A DNA stretch of 64,000 nucleotides, from positions 930,001-994,000 of the forward strand of contig RBKR01000024.1 in NCBI GenBank assembly GCA_004835665.1. Reading direction: 5' to 3'. Both the position numbers and the translations under genes were made by a program. The notes under the pieces are model-generated. The model ran no database searches. It was not told the DNA's origin and was given only the letters and a program-made list of their open reading frames with translations. This DNA is from Phoma sp. XZ068. Its lineage: Eukaryota; Ascomycota; Dothideomycetes; Pleosporales; Didymellaceae. Shown piece after piece: positions 21,201-32,942 of this stretch (position 1 is the stretch's first letter; every line of letters starts with the position of its first letter).

Positions 21201-24200
21201 GCTGGACACGACACCTGAAATCTGAGACTTACCTTCTGATTACTCCACCGACCAACGAACACAAATAGCTCAGCTTTGGGATTCCCCTCCAGACCGGCCC
21301 ACTCTTGAGCCTGTCGTCTGAGATCTCCACGGCTAGCTTCGTACTCCGGGTCGACGGTGATAACCTCATTCTCCTTCTCTGGTTCCCAAGGAGCGGTATC
21401 ACTAGGATCCGGATTTGGTAGTTTGCCAACTTCCTTCAAGCCCCAGAAGATAGGATAACGAGCGTAAGAGCGGTTACCATATTTGTTGGACACACCAACA
21501 GCGCCGAAACCACGTTGATGGACTCGGAGATAGCTTGCTCCAGCGTGCAGGAGATTGAAGACTTCACCGAATTGGACATATTTCTCGACGATGGAAGGTT
21601 TGAGATTGTAAACGCGGCAGACTTCGTCGCGCTCCTTCGGCGTGCGCATTGGCCATAAACCTTGGAACTCTGCGTTGTGCAGGGACAGCGCGCAAGGTAT
21701 CGTCCGTCCTTTGGGAAGCAAAAACAAGGGCGCCGCTGCGCCATGGTAATCGTTGATATGGTACAGGTCGATGGGGAATCTCTCAATAGTCTGGGCGATA
21801 CAGGCATTCCAAGCGCTATAGTATACAGCCGAATCGAGATCATCCATGCGGGCAGGGTAGGGCTCGGATTTCGATTGTTGTCTGAAGATCGGGGCATCCA
21901 ACAACACGTATGTGATGTTGTTGAGCTTGTGGTATTGGATCTGGATCTCGTATTCAGTATCGAGGATGGTTACCATCATGGGCTCCGCTGGTGTATCAAC
22001 AGGATACTCCACTCCGCCGACACAGGGAACAACCCAGATCAAGTCTTGATGAGGCAAATTCTTCCCCATGAGCTGTGCCATCACGCCCAACCCACCAATC
22101 TTAATCTTGATTGCCCAGTCCTCGATGTCGTATTCCATGGTTGCGATGAGGATCATCGGCCTTTTCTGACTCACGCCCATTTTGCCGATGGACGCCGTGG
22201 GCATCGGAGACGAGTCTCGCGATAGCGGAAAGCCGAGTTGGTGAGCAGACTTCTTCGATTCGGTCATGTCCTCGTCGTGGACCCTTTCGATTTCGTGGCC
22301 ACGGCGCCAGAAAGCGAAAGGCGCGAAAACGTCGAGACTCTGCTTGCTCACACCGATCTCGTTGAATTTGACGCCATAGAAGGCACCCATGTAAATCCAG
22401 ACACTGATTGCAGCAGTCGCCACTGGCAGAGACCAGAGAAGACCGAACAAGACCAACTGGATGAATCGGTTCCCTGCGTAGATGAGCTCGTAGGCCATAG
22501 TCGTATCGTCGATCTCAATGCGGTAGGCCAAGTGCGGCCGAGGTGGCAGAACAGACATGTTAAGCACATTTGTCGCAAGGGAATCTGGAGGCTGTCGGTC
22601 CGCGATACCGTCCTTATTAATGTCGCCAAAAACAAATCCTGCGTCGGGTTTGCCATCTGGATTTATACCCCAAACGTTGACTTGAGCGACCGAAGGCCAT
22701 TCGGTCATGATATGGAGTTTCCACTTCCCATCCTTGTCCAGGTCGAATGCGTTGTCGATGCCACCATCGAAACCAAATTCGTTATAAGGACCATGAGCAA
22801 AGAGATGTGGGAAACGTCTTGGATGACCATTATAGTTTGCATCGGCGTGCTGGACGTGGTCGCTGCTTCCGGTCATGCGGTTCCAGTACTGAAGAATGAC
22901 GTGCTCGCCCTTCCATTGTTGACGTTTGTTACCCGACCAAGGGTGCTTCGGCAAGTCACTGTTTCCGCCTTTGTAGTCTTGCCACTCGCTCCAGGTTGAT
23001 CCCCAATTGGTGGAATACCTCCATTTGTTGGCGCCGGGGGCGACGTGTGACACGTGTAAACCATTCGAGTCTTTTTTGAGTATGCCAGTAGTGTAATTCG
23101 CGGCCCGGGGGAAGATCATAGGGTTGTTCTTGGCCCCAATTCGGATGATGAACCGATCATTCGCGTTCGTACAACGTTCTCCATCCTTGGTCGTGGCGTT
23201 CTTGACGGTGACCGTGTGAATGCCATGCGAGACATCATTCAGAGTGGCTTTCCAGCTCCAATTCGAAATAGATCCACCGACAAGAGCAGAGTCTGGGGAC
23301 GAGATGTCGGTACACTTGACAGAGTTCTTATCCAGTGTTGCAGAGAAGGCGTTCTCAGTATCAGAAGTAATGACGAGGTTGTCTGTGATCGTATCGCAGT
23401 CCATCGCTTCGGAGAACTGAAGCTCAATGTCACGGGAAGCCTTGTCGCCTGGTGCCTTCTTCGACTCGACCTGAGCGTCGTGACCAGGCAAGAATTTCGT
23501 AATAACGGGCACTGGGTCTACCCAGCTGGCCCTCGACACGTACGCTCGGAAGTCATACGCTTTCATGTCGAGCTCATCCACGCATCCGTTGAACTGTTCG
23601 GAGTCATCAATTCCTAAGGCAGTGGAGCTATTCTTGAGTTCGATCTCATCATAGGGAGCGAGAAGGTTCTTGACAATCGTTCCGACGTCGAATACCGAGA
23701 TGAGTGCTTTGTCCTTGGATTTGCAATCAAACTTGTATTTAACATTGTGATCTTCATTCGAGTAGACGAGCCAGACCTGCGTGTGGTTCCTGCTTTCGGT
23801 CAGGTTTTGGATGCCCGGATATTGATTCCTCATAACGCTCCACATTCCAAATTCCGATGCAGTTCCATTCGAGCCCGGTAGTTGCACTATGCGAGTCTGG
23901 TTGGAGAGTGATTGTAGGAAGTATCCATCGTTGAGGACCGGATACTGAGTTCGACGATGGTACATATTCTTGATGATATTGTGGACGGGGTGCGAAGGAT
24001 CCCGATGATCCTGGCTAACGGTATCATCCTGGCAAGCATTGAGTCCAGATTCGAGTGGGAAATTGTGGTACTGCGAGCTGCCGAGGCGATAGCAACCGTG
24101 GTTTTGCCAGCCTAGTGCAGATGAGATTGGTTGTCTCCCGAAAATGTAGTTGTCGGCAGTGCTGTCAAGAACATATAAAGCCTGCTCCTCGCCCCAAAGC

Positions 24201-25885
24201 AGTTTTGGAATGCCCGGGATGTAAAGTGTTGTAACGAAAAGACCGAGCAACATTCTCTCAGTACCTTGCTTGATGGCAGGCCAGCGGAAGACATCCTGAT
24301 AATATTAGTACTGCGGCACAAGAAGCCTTTAGGAAGAGCCTACCTGATTCGTAACTCCATACATGTGCCGTGGATCAAACTCTCCTGTTTCGGCATTGAT
24401 CAGGTCGTTCGTGGTAAGCATTGTATTCCAAGCGTCAACAAAGTTGATGGGAACGTCGTAACCTGCAGCTAGGTTGCCGTCTAATCCGAGGAATCGAGTG
24501 AGCGATCGATAGATACTGTAATGAAACGCCGCAGCATCTAATGCCTGTCTCCCGTGGGCTCGCATAAAGTACTTGTCGTCGGAATTATTGGTTAAGGTGA
24601 CGGCTTGTGTAATATTATCCGGGACCTGATCAGGCTGTCTACCCCGTCCGAGGTAAATAGAGGCGAAAGTGTTACCTCCCGTGATCTCGCCTGGCATGAA
24701 GAAGTTATTCTTCCCATATTTCCGCGCACACTGTCGAATGTAATTGCCAAACTCAGCCTGAGCGTCGACAGTGACCTGTGTAGCCTTATCGAATCGGAAG
24801 CCATCGATATCCAACATCGAGATTGTTATGCATGAGAAGTGTTGGATCTTCTCTCGGACCGAAGGAACCCATTCGCGCAAGCGGTCTTGGACTGAGGCGA
24901 ACTTGGAGAGCTGGCGCTGCCAGTCGGGGAACACGCCGAAGGCTTCGGTATCACCGTACTGGAAGAAAGAAGCTGTCAGCATAGAAAATTACGCTCACAG
25001 ATCCCGTCACGTACCTGATCGAATTCGCTGTCGTAGCATCCAACGAGTCTGCTAAAGTTCGCGTTGGAGTCCTTCAGCACTGGAAAGCCGGATTCGTTCC
25101 AGAACCTTGGGTATTCGCATTTGTCTTTGTAATTGTTCCCAAACGAGAAGTCCAGGTAATGGCGGCCCGACTTCCATTGTACCTTATGTTCTTCGGGTCG
25201 AAAAGGCGCTGTTTCGTTGAGAAAGCCCTTAAACCCGATGAGATCCCCCATACTACAGACCGGGTCAGCTAGAGCGAATATTCAACCCTTAGAATACTCA
25301 CGTCGCCATTGTATTGTCCAATATCACATACATTCCCTGCTTATGAATTTCATCCACTGCTGCTCGCCATGCCGCGATATCCCCGAAGTGTTTGTCGAGA
25401 AGTGTGAGGTCCAGCGGCGAGTATGAATGCGCGTTCCACGGAACGTTGATGAAAGGCGAACCGGCAATGTAGATGCCCTATATGTGTTGGCCTAAAATCC
25501 AGTGCAAGTCAGAACCGCCCACCTTGATCCCCAGTCCCTGGATATAATCCAAGCTATCCACCAAACCCACCAGATCACCTCCATGTCTCAACTGATTGCT
25601 CTGTGGGTCCCTCTCGTACACTGTTCCATTGATATCATCATTCGCCGGATCTCCATTTACGTATCTATCCAGAAACAGGGTATAGAAGGGAAAGCGCCAA
25701 TTCGTTGGTGAGGGATGGAACGTGTGGTCTTTCCATTCACCGGAGTAGTCGAGGGGGGCTACAGCCGCTTGGTTCTCATTAAGATTGTAGCCGACAAACT
25801 GCTCGTCAAATCTCAAGCAGGAAGCGAGGGACATCAGAAGAAAATGAAAGGGAAGACAAAACAACATTTTGGATGGAGATACCAA
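18221..25885 (-). CDS. ags1: Alpha-1,3-glucan synthase, complete, seven exons
   Basis: Cell-wall alpha-1,3-glucan synthase of the plasma membrane. My splice model, reading down the minus strand, is 25885-25523, 25477-25302, 25252-25015, 24958-24344, 24295-21233, 21188-19190 and 19137-18221. All six introns are GT-AG, 44-62 nt, and give 2,456 residues without lesions, the usual family size. Order: signal peptide (MLFCLPFHFLLMSLASCL), extracellular amylase-like domain with LDIDGFRFD near residue 310 and PGEITGG near 348, a membrane segment near 1075-1100 (VLFGLLWSLPVATAAISVWI), a GT5 glycogen-synthase-like domain starting near 1190 with IGGLGVMAQLMGK, a Ser/Arg-rich linker, and a multi-span C-terminal domain from about 2027 that may export the chain. 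It converges on the GH13 gene across a block of transposons. Three of the introns lie within the first 260 codons. Confidence 0.95.
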
Positions 25886-26934
25886 AAGGCAAGATTCAAG
25901 ACGGATGCATCAGTAAGTAGGGCTGTCCGATGATCTTTATACCGATGATCACAAGGGCATGGAAAAGAACCTCAGCCCCTTCAGTCAGAGGCGGGTACCG
26001 TTCGAGAAACTGGAAGTTTCCGAGATGCTGGCACCAGCCATTGCCGAAGCGGCTGTAAGTGCTCAGGGTTCGAGATGTTGTAACGCGATATGGCATCTGC
26101 GGTGACTGCTTCCCATGCTCTGCCACCGCACGAGAGATAGGGCTTAGCCTTCGGTATGGTCTGGTAGGGTCGTCGTCCCGGGTTCTATTGGTCTGCCAGC
26201 GCGCCACATATCGGTCTACCACGGTGAACCAGATGGCTTACCGACGCCCTTGGGTTAGCGCAGGGATTCAATTGGTTTGGAGATACGTGAACTCCCACAA
26301 CGTCCTGCACATGTTCGCTCGTCACCACGGGCTCCATCTGCGGCTGAGGGACTAGACCTTGAGTTCATGCCAAGCGGCTGAAGGCTAGAGTAGGGCCTTG
26401 GATATCCCACTGTAACCCGCAACCCTTGACCTTTGGGCGCCCCGCCGGTTGCGATGAGGTTTCACTTTTGCAATATGACGGTCGCCTAACTTGTATCACT
26501 TTCACTCTCTTTGCATAATCCACCTCCTCGCGTCGATTACGAAATCTCCTGAAAACTGTGAGCGAACAAAAAGGCCGACCTTCTTGCTGCTGTAGCTTGA
26601 AGGTATATATCGTATGCAAACAAAAGTCAACATTCGTACGGCGACTTACCGGCAGGCGAGTCTTTACACAAGGGCTTACGTAAAGATGAGGAGTGAGATT
26701 GCAATTGTTGGACGGTATTGACATCAATTGCGAAACTTTTCAGTGCGTATATACTTGTTCTAGACGCACACTAAGGCAATTTTGCGGAATATAATATACA
26801 TAGGCATGTAAATTCAAACGAGCATGCTGTGTATGTCTTCAGGATATGCACGGTGTAAATTCAGCTTAAGCTTGTACCAAACGCAATTCGACACCACAAT
26901 CTGCGCAATTTTTATTTTAGTCTTTTAGAGGTCG
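25886..26934. other. Upstream region of the glucan synthase gene
   Basis: Divergent short open frames without domains. It presumably holds the promoter. I do not see a defined regulatory motif that I can support. Confidence 0.45.
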
Positions 26935-27083
26935 AGTTGCATGCCTTCTGGTCCATAACCAGGCTTGACCTTAGATTTGGCCGTAGCCTGACCAATTGCT
27001 ACTGCTTGCGTCGATCTTACTACTGCTGAACGGTTTTTGTGATGTTCAGGGAGATTCTCATGGGCGTAAAGATTCCGAAGACT
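26935..27083 (-). pseudogene. Orphan 3' terminal exon of an unidentified gene
   Basis: A minus-strand exon-like stretch begins after an acceptor (ttctgtag) at about 27084 and runs 49 codons to a TAA at 26935. It reads SLRNLYAHENLPEHHKNRSA and ends KVKPGYGPEGMQLDL. The coding look is convincing, but the upstream exons are not found; the DNA upstream is simple repeat. Family unknown. Probably a remnant left after deletion or rearrangement. Confidence 0.35.
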
Positions 27084-28464
27084 CTACAGAAGCTTCTGGA
27101 CCTGCTAATCATTTATACGTCATTCTGTAGTTAGTTCTGTAAGTGATCATCCGATTCCCCGACTCTCTGGCTCTGGCTTTCTGGCTCCGGTTCTCTGACT
27201 CTGGCTCTCTGGCTCTGGCGCTCTAGATCTGGCTATCTGGCTCTGGAATCCGCTTTGCGTTGGTCATGTCATGTGGTGAGGTATGTGAGGTGTGCTTCCG
27301 CTGTCGCTTTGAGAGAGTGTGCGGTCTGTCGGACTGGGCTTATCGTAGTCAGGACGGAACACTGCTCAGGCTGAATATGAATGCGCAGCAGATGCTCCGG
27401 GCTCATAACCAGTTGGAGCTCTGAACTGGAAGAACAAGTGTGATGATTGTCTGTGTCTGTAGGTCTGTATATATACCCTACTGGTGTGTTACACCAGTGT
27501 TTGACTATCATATCACATGATCTGGGATCCAACTATCACACCAGCCATTTCTTAAGAGTTTATACTTTCATTTTACATAAAACTTTCCTGAAAAATACCA
27601 AAGAAAAAAATCCTAAATCCTATTCCTAGTTTTACTCTTAGATTGTACTGCTCCGTTAGCGGAACCCTGGTGCACCGCTAGATCTGCCCTGAACTATGAT
27701 GATGCTAGCAAGTTTAGAGATTTCGGGTAAACAGAACCTGCGAATTGGCCGTCTTTGGTGTTAATATCTGTACCGCCCGGCACGGCGATGTGATCCTTCA
27801 TAATCGAGGCCGGAAGCCAATAGCACACGATGGACTGCGGGTCTGGAGCGGTTGTTGCGATCAGGGCTGAATCTTCCAGTGGCGTAAGAACCTGCGCGAT
27901 CACCTCCTCTTTTGGCCAATGCTGAGTGGCTTGTTAGCGACCAAAGACTTGGGGTAGAAGTAGGGAAAACAAAAGGTATGGATAGAAGTGTTTTGGGGGT
28001 TGCAGGAGATGGGGGTCGATGAGGGGCTAGGTTCCCAAAAGAGAAAAACGAGAGGGCGGATCAACGCTAAAATCATGCTCGAACTGGAACACGAGCGTTC
28101 GCTGAAAGGTAGATGGTAGAGTACTATAATAGTGTACCAGGCTTCTAGGGCTAAATAGCTCTTACCCCACTTATAGGATAACCGTGGGTGAGCACTATTG
28201 TGACCTTGGGTGAGCTTTATCATGACCTTGGGTGACTGAGCTCACTAAGCTGCTCTGACCTATCAGAGTGTATCCTGCTATTGTGCCAGAAAAGGGGGGG
28301 TACTTTACATTCCGGCCAGCACCGATAAGCATGCGGGGCAGATCGCCGATCACCGTTGGGGCTGAAATCCGGGGGATGGCGTCATTCCCGCATGCAAAGG
28401 GATAGATCATCTCAGCTGCGGCAGAATCAATACGTCAGTTGGGAAAGTGTTTGTGGTAGTCTAA
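27084..28464. other. Intergenic with simple repeats and unassigned minus-strand frames
   Basis: It holds the CTCTGG-type repeat at 27165-27246. Minus-strand frames at 27694-27903 and 28195-28410 (IYPFACGNDAIPRISAPTVI) might be parts of one degraded gene, but no family is recognised. A motif tgaccttgggtga recurs at 28199 and 28212-28233. Confidence 0.35.
27165..27246. repeat. Imperfect CTCTGG hexamer/dodecamer repeat
   Basis: Runs of ctctggctctgg with variants such as tttctggctccgg and atctggctatctgg over about 80 bp. Confidence 0.75.
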
Positions 28465-29045
28465 CTAATGAGTGAATCCCGTGCATCCCATGCCACTCTC
28501 CTCTTGGTCTCTTGCACGCTGCGCCTTCTTTTCTTCAGCTATCTTGTCGTTGTAGAGCTTGTTGGCATGCTTCAAATTCTTCATCTCAGCATTTTTAAGC
28601 TCATCTGCATGTGCTGTTCCTTCATGATGCGCTCGCGCCTGCGAGCTTCACCGAACTGTCGAGGCGAGTGTCATTGTGTGCCACCCCAGTAGTCCAGCTT
28701 ATGCTTGTTCAAATCGAGTGCTTTGCTCTTTATATTCTGCTTGATCTTGGCTTGTAGAATTAGACCCTGGTTCTCATGGAGTAGCTCATTTTGGATAGCC
28801 AAGTGGTGTATGGTTTGCCGAAGGGCCTTCGCCTAGGGGAGCTTCTTATTCTTCACCACACGGTCGAATTGAGCTACGATTTGGCGGTAGTTTTCACCCT
28901 CCAGTTGCCGCGGAGGAGTGGCGGGAGCCTCTGTAGCCTCGGGTTTCTTGGGCTTGAATTTGCGGAGGATCTTGTCGCGATTGAGTGGGTTGGTTGGTTG
29001 GTTGGTATTCATTTTTCGTCTGTTAATGGGGATTAAGTCCACCAT
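28465..29045 (-). pseudogene. pogo-type transposase, C-terminal fragment (family C)
   Basis: The minus strand reads NPLNRDKILRKFKPKKPEAT, then RQIVAQFDRVVKNKKLP, a stop, and in the same frame AKALRQTIHHLAIQNELLHE. This is the region that follows the DDE domain in a large fungal pogo family. After another stop it ends in a basic helical tail (RRRERIMKEQHMQMSLKMLR). The catalytic domain is missing. The matching N-terminus lies at 31535-31681 on the same strand beyond a LINE insertion, so both fragments probably belonged to one element. Confidence 0.65.
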
Positions 29046-29253
29046 CTCGCCTCCCGAAGGGCATATACGACGTGCTAAGCTATGGAATTACAGTGCTGAC
29101 ACACTACCTTAGAAAGCATTTCTTGCCTGCGCGGGTATTGCTACCATTTCAGAACTACAGCTCCCCTTCCAGTTGGGGAGGCTGAGCGGTGTATGTACAT
29201 TAGGTGATTTCCTTGCATTTTGAGGCATCCATGTGCCGAGAGAGAGAGAGAGA

Positions 29254-29335
29254 GTGTGTGTGTGTGTGTGTGAGTGTGTGTGTGAGTGTGTGTGTGAGTG
29301 TGTGTGTGAGTGTGTGTGTGAGTGTGTGTGTGGGT
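29254..29335. repeat. Microsatellite of 12-bp units gtgagtgtgtgt
   Basis: A GA run followed by (GT)n interrupted at regular 12-bp steps by GA. It lies downstream of the LINE on the minus strand and may be its simple-repeat 3' tail. Confidence 0.8.
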
Positions 29336-29444
29336 GGGTGGGGGAAGAGAGAGAGGAAGAGGGGTGGGGAGTGTTGCAGCTATGGTGCTGGACCTAGTTC
29401 TGCTGGGTGCTGCATTGCCTGTTGCTGTTGCAGGGCTGCAAGAG

Positions 29445-31500
29445 CTAGCGAGGGCAGATCCTAGTGTAGTACTGTGTGAGTTTAATAAAGGCTTCAAAGG
29501 CCCCTGGGTCCTCTACTATTACTGCAGTGTACGCTAGGCCCTCGGCCTGGCTAGATGGTGGTATAGGCGGTCGTAGTGGCCATCTGCTAAAGGTCCCTAG
29601 GGTCTTCCGGCAAAGCGCGAGGTGCTCTGGTGTCTTGTCCTGTCTGCATGAGCAAATGAGGTTTGCATCCTTGTGGTTGTACTTTCGGTGGTACCAGGCG
29701 AAATCCCCGTGTCTGGTCCGGATAGAAAGTAGTCTGGCTAGGACATCTCTTGGTAGGTCTAGCTCTTTTGGACCGCTGTGTGGTGCATAGTCTAACTCCC
29801 AGCTCTTGTACCATTTTGAGAGCTTGGTCTTCTTGTCAGACCACCAGGTCTGTTGTGTGTGTCGTAATGTCTTGCGGGCTATTGTCTTGATGCCTGAGAG
29901 TGTAGGTATAGCGGCTTTTCCAGTCGGGGGTGATGGGTGCTGGGCTTCTAGGTTGGCTAGCCTGTCTGCTGCCTCATTTCCTTCAATGCCTAGGTGTCCC
30001 GGGGCCCATTTGATAGAGACGTCGTGTGTCTCCATGGCACCGTGGCACTCCAGGAAGGCCCATTGAGAGGTAGGGGGTGCGTCGCCCCTGAGGCACCATA
30101 TCACTGAGGTGCTGTCTATGCACAGCCAGATTCGACGGGTGCGGAGCGCTGGTTGCCTTATAGTGTGCTGGAGGCCTCTCCACGCTCCGATTGCCTCAGC
30201 GTCAAAGACGTGCGAGGTAGAGTGGAGTGAGCCGCGTCCAGTCTGCAGTTGCTTTCTGTTCTGATAGACTGCAAAGCCGTAGGTAACCCGCTTTTCTCCT
30301 TCTTTTGTGTACTGTTCAGAGCCATCTGAGAAGATAGTGACATCTAGTGGCGAGAGCTGGGCCCACCATTCATTGAAAGCCGTGGCTGCAGTCTTCTTGT
30401 CCATGCCAAGCGTTGGGTCTGTTCGGCAGCTGGCCGAGTAGTGAGGGCTGTTAGTGTCGTCCTAGGGATCTCTGGTAGAAGAGATGCCATCTGTTGGACT
30501 TTAGTCTTGACTCGCTGGGGTTGTCCGGTTTTTACGCCCCTGTTCACTACATGTACTACTGTGCGCCTAGTGAGAGGGTGGTCTGCATCTGTGGTGCGCA
30601 GATGAGTTGCGAATCTGAGTTTAGCTTCCTCTAGAGCTACTGCTGCCGATAGCAGTCCGGCGTCTCGGAAGAGTGCAGCTGTAGGGGTTGTTCTCCACGC
30701 TGGTAGGATGCCTCTTGCTGCTATAGCCAGTGTCTTGTCTATAGCAGCTATGTGCCATCCAACATAAGCGCTGACCTCTTGTGGCCGGCCTGGTTTAAGT
30801 GTATGTGGCTGTTTAGTGCGGCCTCTGTACCAGCACTCGGTCCCATACAGGAGTGATGGGTACACACAGGCAATAGTAGCCTTGCGGAGGGAGCTGGCTG
30901 GTGGTCCATAGGTAGTCCTAGCTAGGCTGCGGATGTGATAGGCTACCTTAGTAGCCTTTGCAGTGCGTGTGGCTACATGTCGTCTAAAGGTGAGCCTGCG
31001 GTCAAACCACACTCCTAGCCAACGCAGGGCTGACTGACTGTGCTCTCCACCTGGGAGGATGGGGTGGATCGTGAGCTGCTCGTCGACCACACAGGGAGGG
31101 GAATAGCTGCTCCGCTGTCTGGTCAGGTGTATCATTTCCTGCTTTCTGGAGCAAAGGTGACCTTGTTGGCCTCGCCCCATGCTCTGATCTGCCTCAGGTC
31201 TGATGCTAGGAGCTCGACGTTGTTGTCCATAGAGTGGGAGGCCCGGTAGAGACATATGTCGTCTGCATATCCAAATCTCCGTTCTGTATCCATGGATAGT
31301 AGCTCGGCTAGATACAATGTGTACAGGACGGGAGAGAGAGGCGAGCCTTGGGGTGTGCCACAGGCGACAGGGTAGCGACGCGCACGGTAGATCCTTGAAG
31401 CGGTGTAAAGAGAGATGATTTCGACGACCTCGATGCGCTTTGTGAATAGGCTGAGAGAGAACTCCAAGCGTGCATATGTAAATACTCCTACCGCAGCTCG
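29445..31500 (-). mobile_element. Non-LTR retrotransposon (LINE, Tad/I-like), 5'-truncated, frameshifted
   Basis: Minus-strand pieces in order. At 31467-31132 there is the end of a reverse transcriptase (ACGTPQGSPLSPVLYTLYLA, then the active-site GYADDICLY). At 31255-30420 the thumb and connection region appears in another frame (LRWLGVWFDRRLTFRRHVAT). At 30404-29445 lies an RNase H domain with catalytic FSDGS, FDAEAIGAW, LCIDSTSV and GNEAADRL, followed by a CCHC-like region (CSCRQDKTPEHLALC). Two frameshifts, near 31135 and 30415, separate the frames. The endonuclease and 5' ORF are missing, as is usual for 5'-truncated LINE insertions. The order RT then RNase H fits the I/Tad group. Confidence 0.85.
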
Positions 31501-31534
31501 TATTTGCCGAATTTACGATCTAGCAGTGACGCGT

Positions 31535-31681
31535 TTGTGCACTGGCCGTAGTTTGACCTTGATGTCTTCGGGTAAGCGTAGAGCGTACAACACCATACTT
31601 GTTTGCAATTTGTGAATAGCGGATCTTTTCTCCTGGGTTTGGCGATTCGATAGCTGCAAGCGCAGCCTCAATTGAGCTCAT
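31535..31681 (-). pseudogene. pogo-type transposase, N-terminal fragment (family C)
   Basis: From the ATG at 31681 the minus strand reads MSSIEAALAAIESPNPGEKI, then the psq helix-turn-helix block YSQIANKYGVVRSTLTRRHQ, and loses similarity after GQTTASA near 31535, where LINE sequence begins. It is the expected N-terminal partner of the C-terminal fragment at 28465-29045. Confidence 0.65.
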
Positions 31682-31964
31682 ATTGGTAGAGTTATCACGC
31701 GACGAAGTATGAGGTTTGAGGTGGTTTGGTGGGGAAAATGCGCATTGGCCCGTCAAGCTCGGTATGGGTTGTTTGCGAAACACCTTCCGCACCTCGTCAC
31801 CTGCGGGGTTGTTCCCGCGCACAGACATTTTACTATGGAAAACTTTAATTTCTAAGGATTAAGAGCAAATAAGCTGTACAGCGTTCGTGCAACAATTCTT
31901 GAAGCTTTCAAGTTACTTATAATTGAGCTATTGCGATCAATTCTTTGGTGTTGTAGTTGTCGCG

Positions 31965-32942
31965 ATGACCCGCCCTACTGGCCGCAGGCTTGCTCCCTCA
32001 ACTTTGCAAGCGCTTCTCGATCGCATACAAGCCGGAGTCAATAGTACTCAAATATATACTCAAACTGGTGTTGATCGCAAGACGACAGCACTCCGAAAGC
32101 GCTCTCTGGCGTACTGGGGACAGCCGTACGCTCCGGCTTGCGTGAAGATCGGTCGACCGAGCAAGCTTCTCAACATCCACAGGACCCGCCTGCGCGAGTA
32201 CCTCATTGGCAGACCGCAGGCATACTTAGAAGAGATCAGAGACTGGTTGTACGAGGAGTTTGATGTGGTCGTGAGCCTTACTTTAGTGTCGCGAGAGCTC
32301 AAGAAGATGAAATGGAGCCGTAAGATCGCGACCAAGAAGGCAGCGGAGCAGAGCGACGCTCTGCGGCGTGTTTTTCAAGCCAGAATTCAGACGAACTATA
32401 CTGCTGCTCAGGTTGTCGCGATAGATGAGAGCGCTTGCAATGAGCGTACTGGCGATCGCAAGTATGGCTGGGGTCCTATTGGGCAGCCAGTTGAACTGAA
32501 GTACTCCATGAAACGGTCTGAACGATGGAGTCTTCTGCCAGCGATGACAGTGGACGGCTACTTCGCGCACCGCGTCTTTCAAGGTGCAATAACCGCTGAG
32601 ATAATGCTCAACTTCCTGGAAACAGAGGTGTTGCCGCAGCTGACACCTAGGTATCACGTACTGTTAATGGATAACGCTTCTATCCATCGCTCGCCAGCAA
32701 TTATACAGCTTTGCAGAGACTTTGGCATCCAACTAGAGTACCTCCCGCCATACTCACCCGACTACAACCCCATTGAGAAGAGCTTCAAAGTGCTAAAAAG
32801 TTGGATGAAGCGGCATTATCAACAGCAGGATGAGTGGCTTGATTTCCGCTTCTTCTTGGAGCTTGCAGTGTTAAACAGCTGCTACAATGTTGATTGCCGA
32901 AGCTGGTACAGAATGTGTGGGTACCCAGGTGTTGATGATTGA
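31965..32942 (+). CDS. Tc1/mariner-type transposase, DD34E, open frame
   Basis: 325 residues from the ATG at 31965 (MTRPTGRRLAPSTLQALLDR). An N-terminal helix-turn-helix region is followed by a DDE_3-type catalytic domain. First Asp in VVAIDESACNERTG, second in HVLLMDNASIH, and Glu in PYSPDYNPIEKSFK, with 34 residues between the last two. The frame has no stop. Terminal inverted repeats are not clear: tacagcgttcgtg at about 31876 and its weak reverse match near 32970 are only suggestive. It may be an active transposase or a recently stranded one. Confidence 0.85.
   Translation: MTRPTGRRLAPSTLQALLDRIQAGVNSTQIYTQTGVDRKTTALRKRSLAYWGQPYAPACVKIGRPSKLLNIHRTRLREYLIGRPQAYLEEIRDWLYEEFDVVVSLTLVSRELKKMKWSRKIATKKAAEQSDALRRVFQARIQTNYTAAQVVAIDESACNERTGDRKYGWGPIGQPVELKYSMKRSERWSLLPAMTVDGYFAHRVFQGAITAEIMLNFLETEVLPQLTPRYHVLLMDNASIHRSPAIIQLCRDFGIQLEYLPPYSPDYNPIEKSFKVLKSWMKRHYQQQDEWLDFRFFLELAVLNSCYNVDCRSWYRMCGYPGVDD

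Noticed and set aside
22238..22999. A 253-codon plus-strand open frame
   Set aside because: It is the antisense shadow of the long AGS exon and has no domain of its own.
29204..29464. An 86-codon Val/Cys-rich protein on the plus strand
   Set aside because: It is only a translation of the GT microsatellite.
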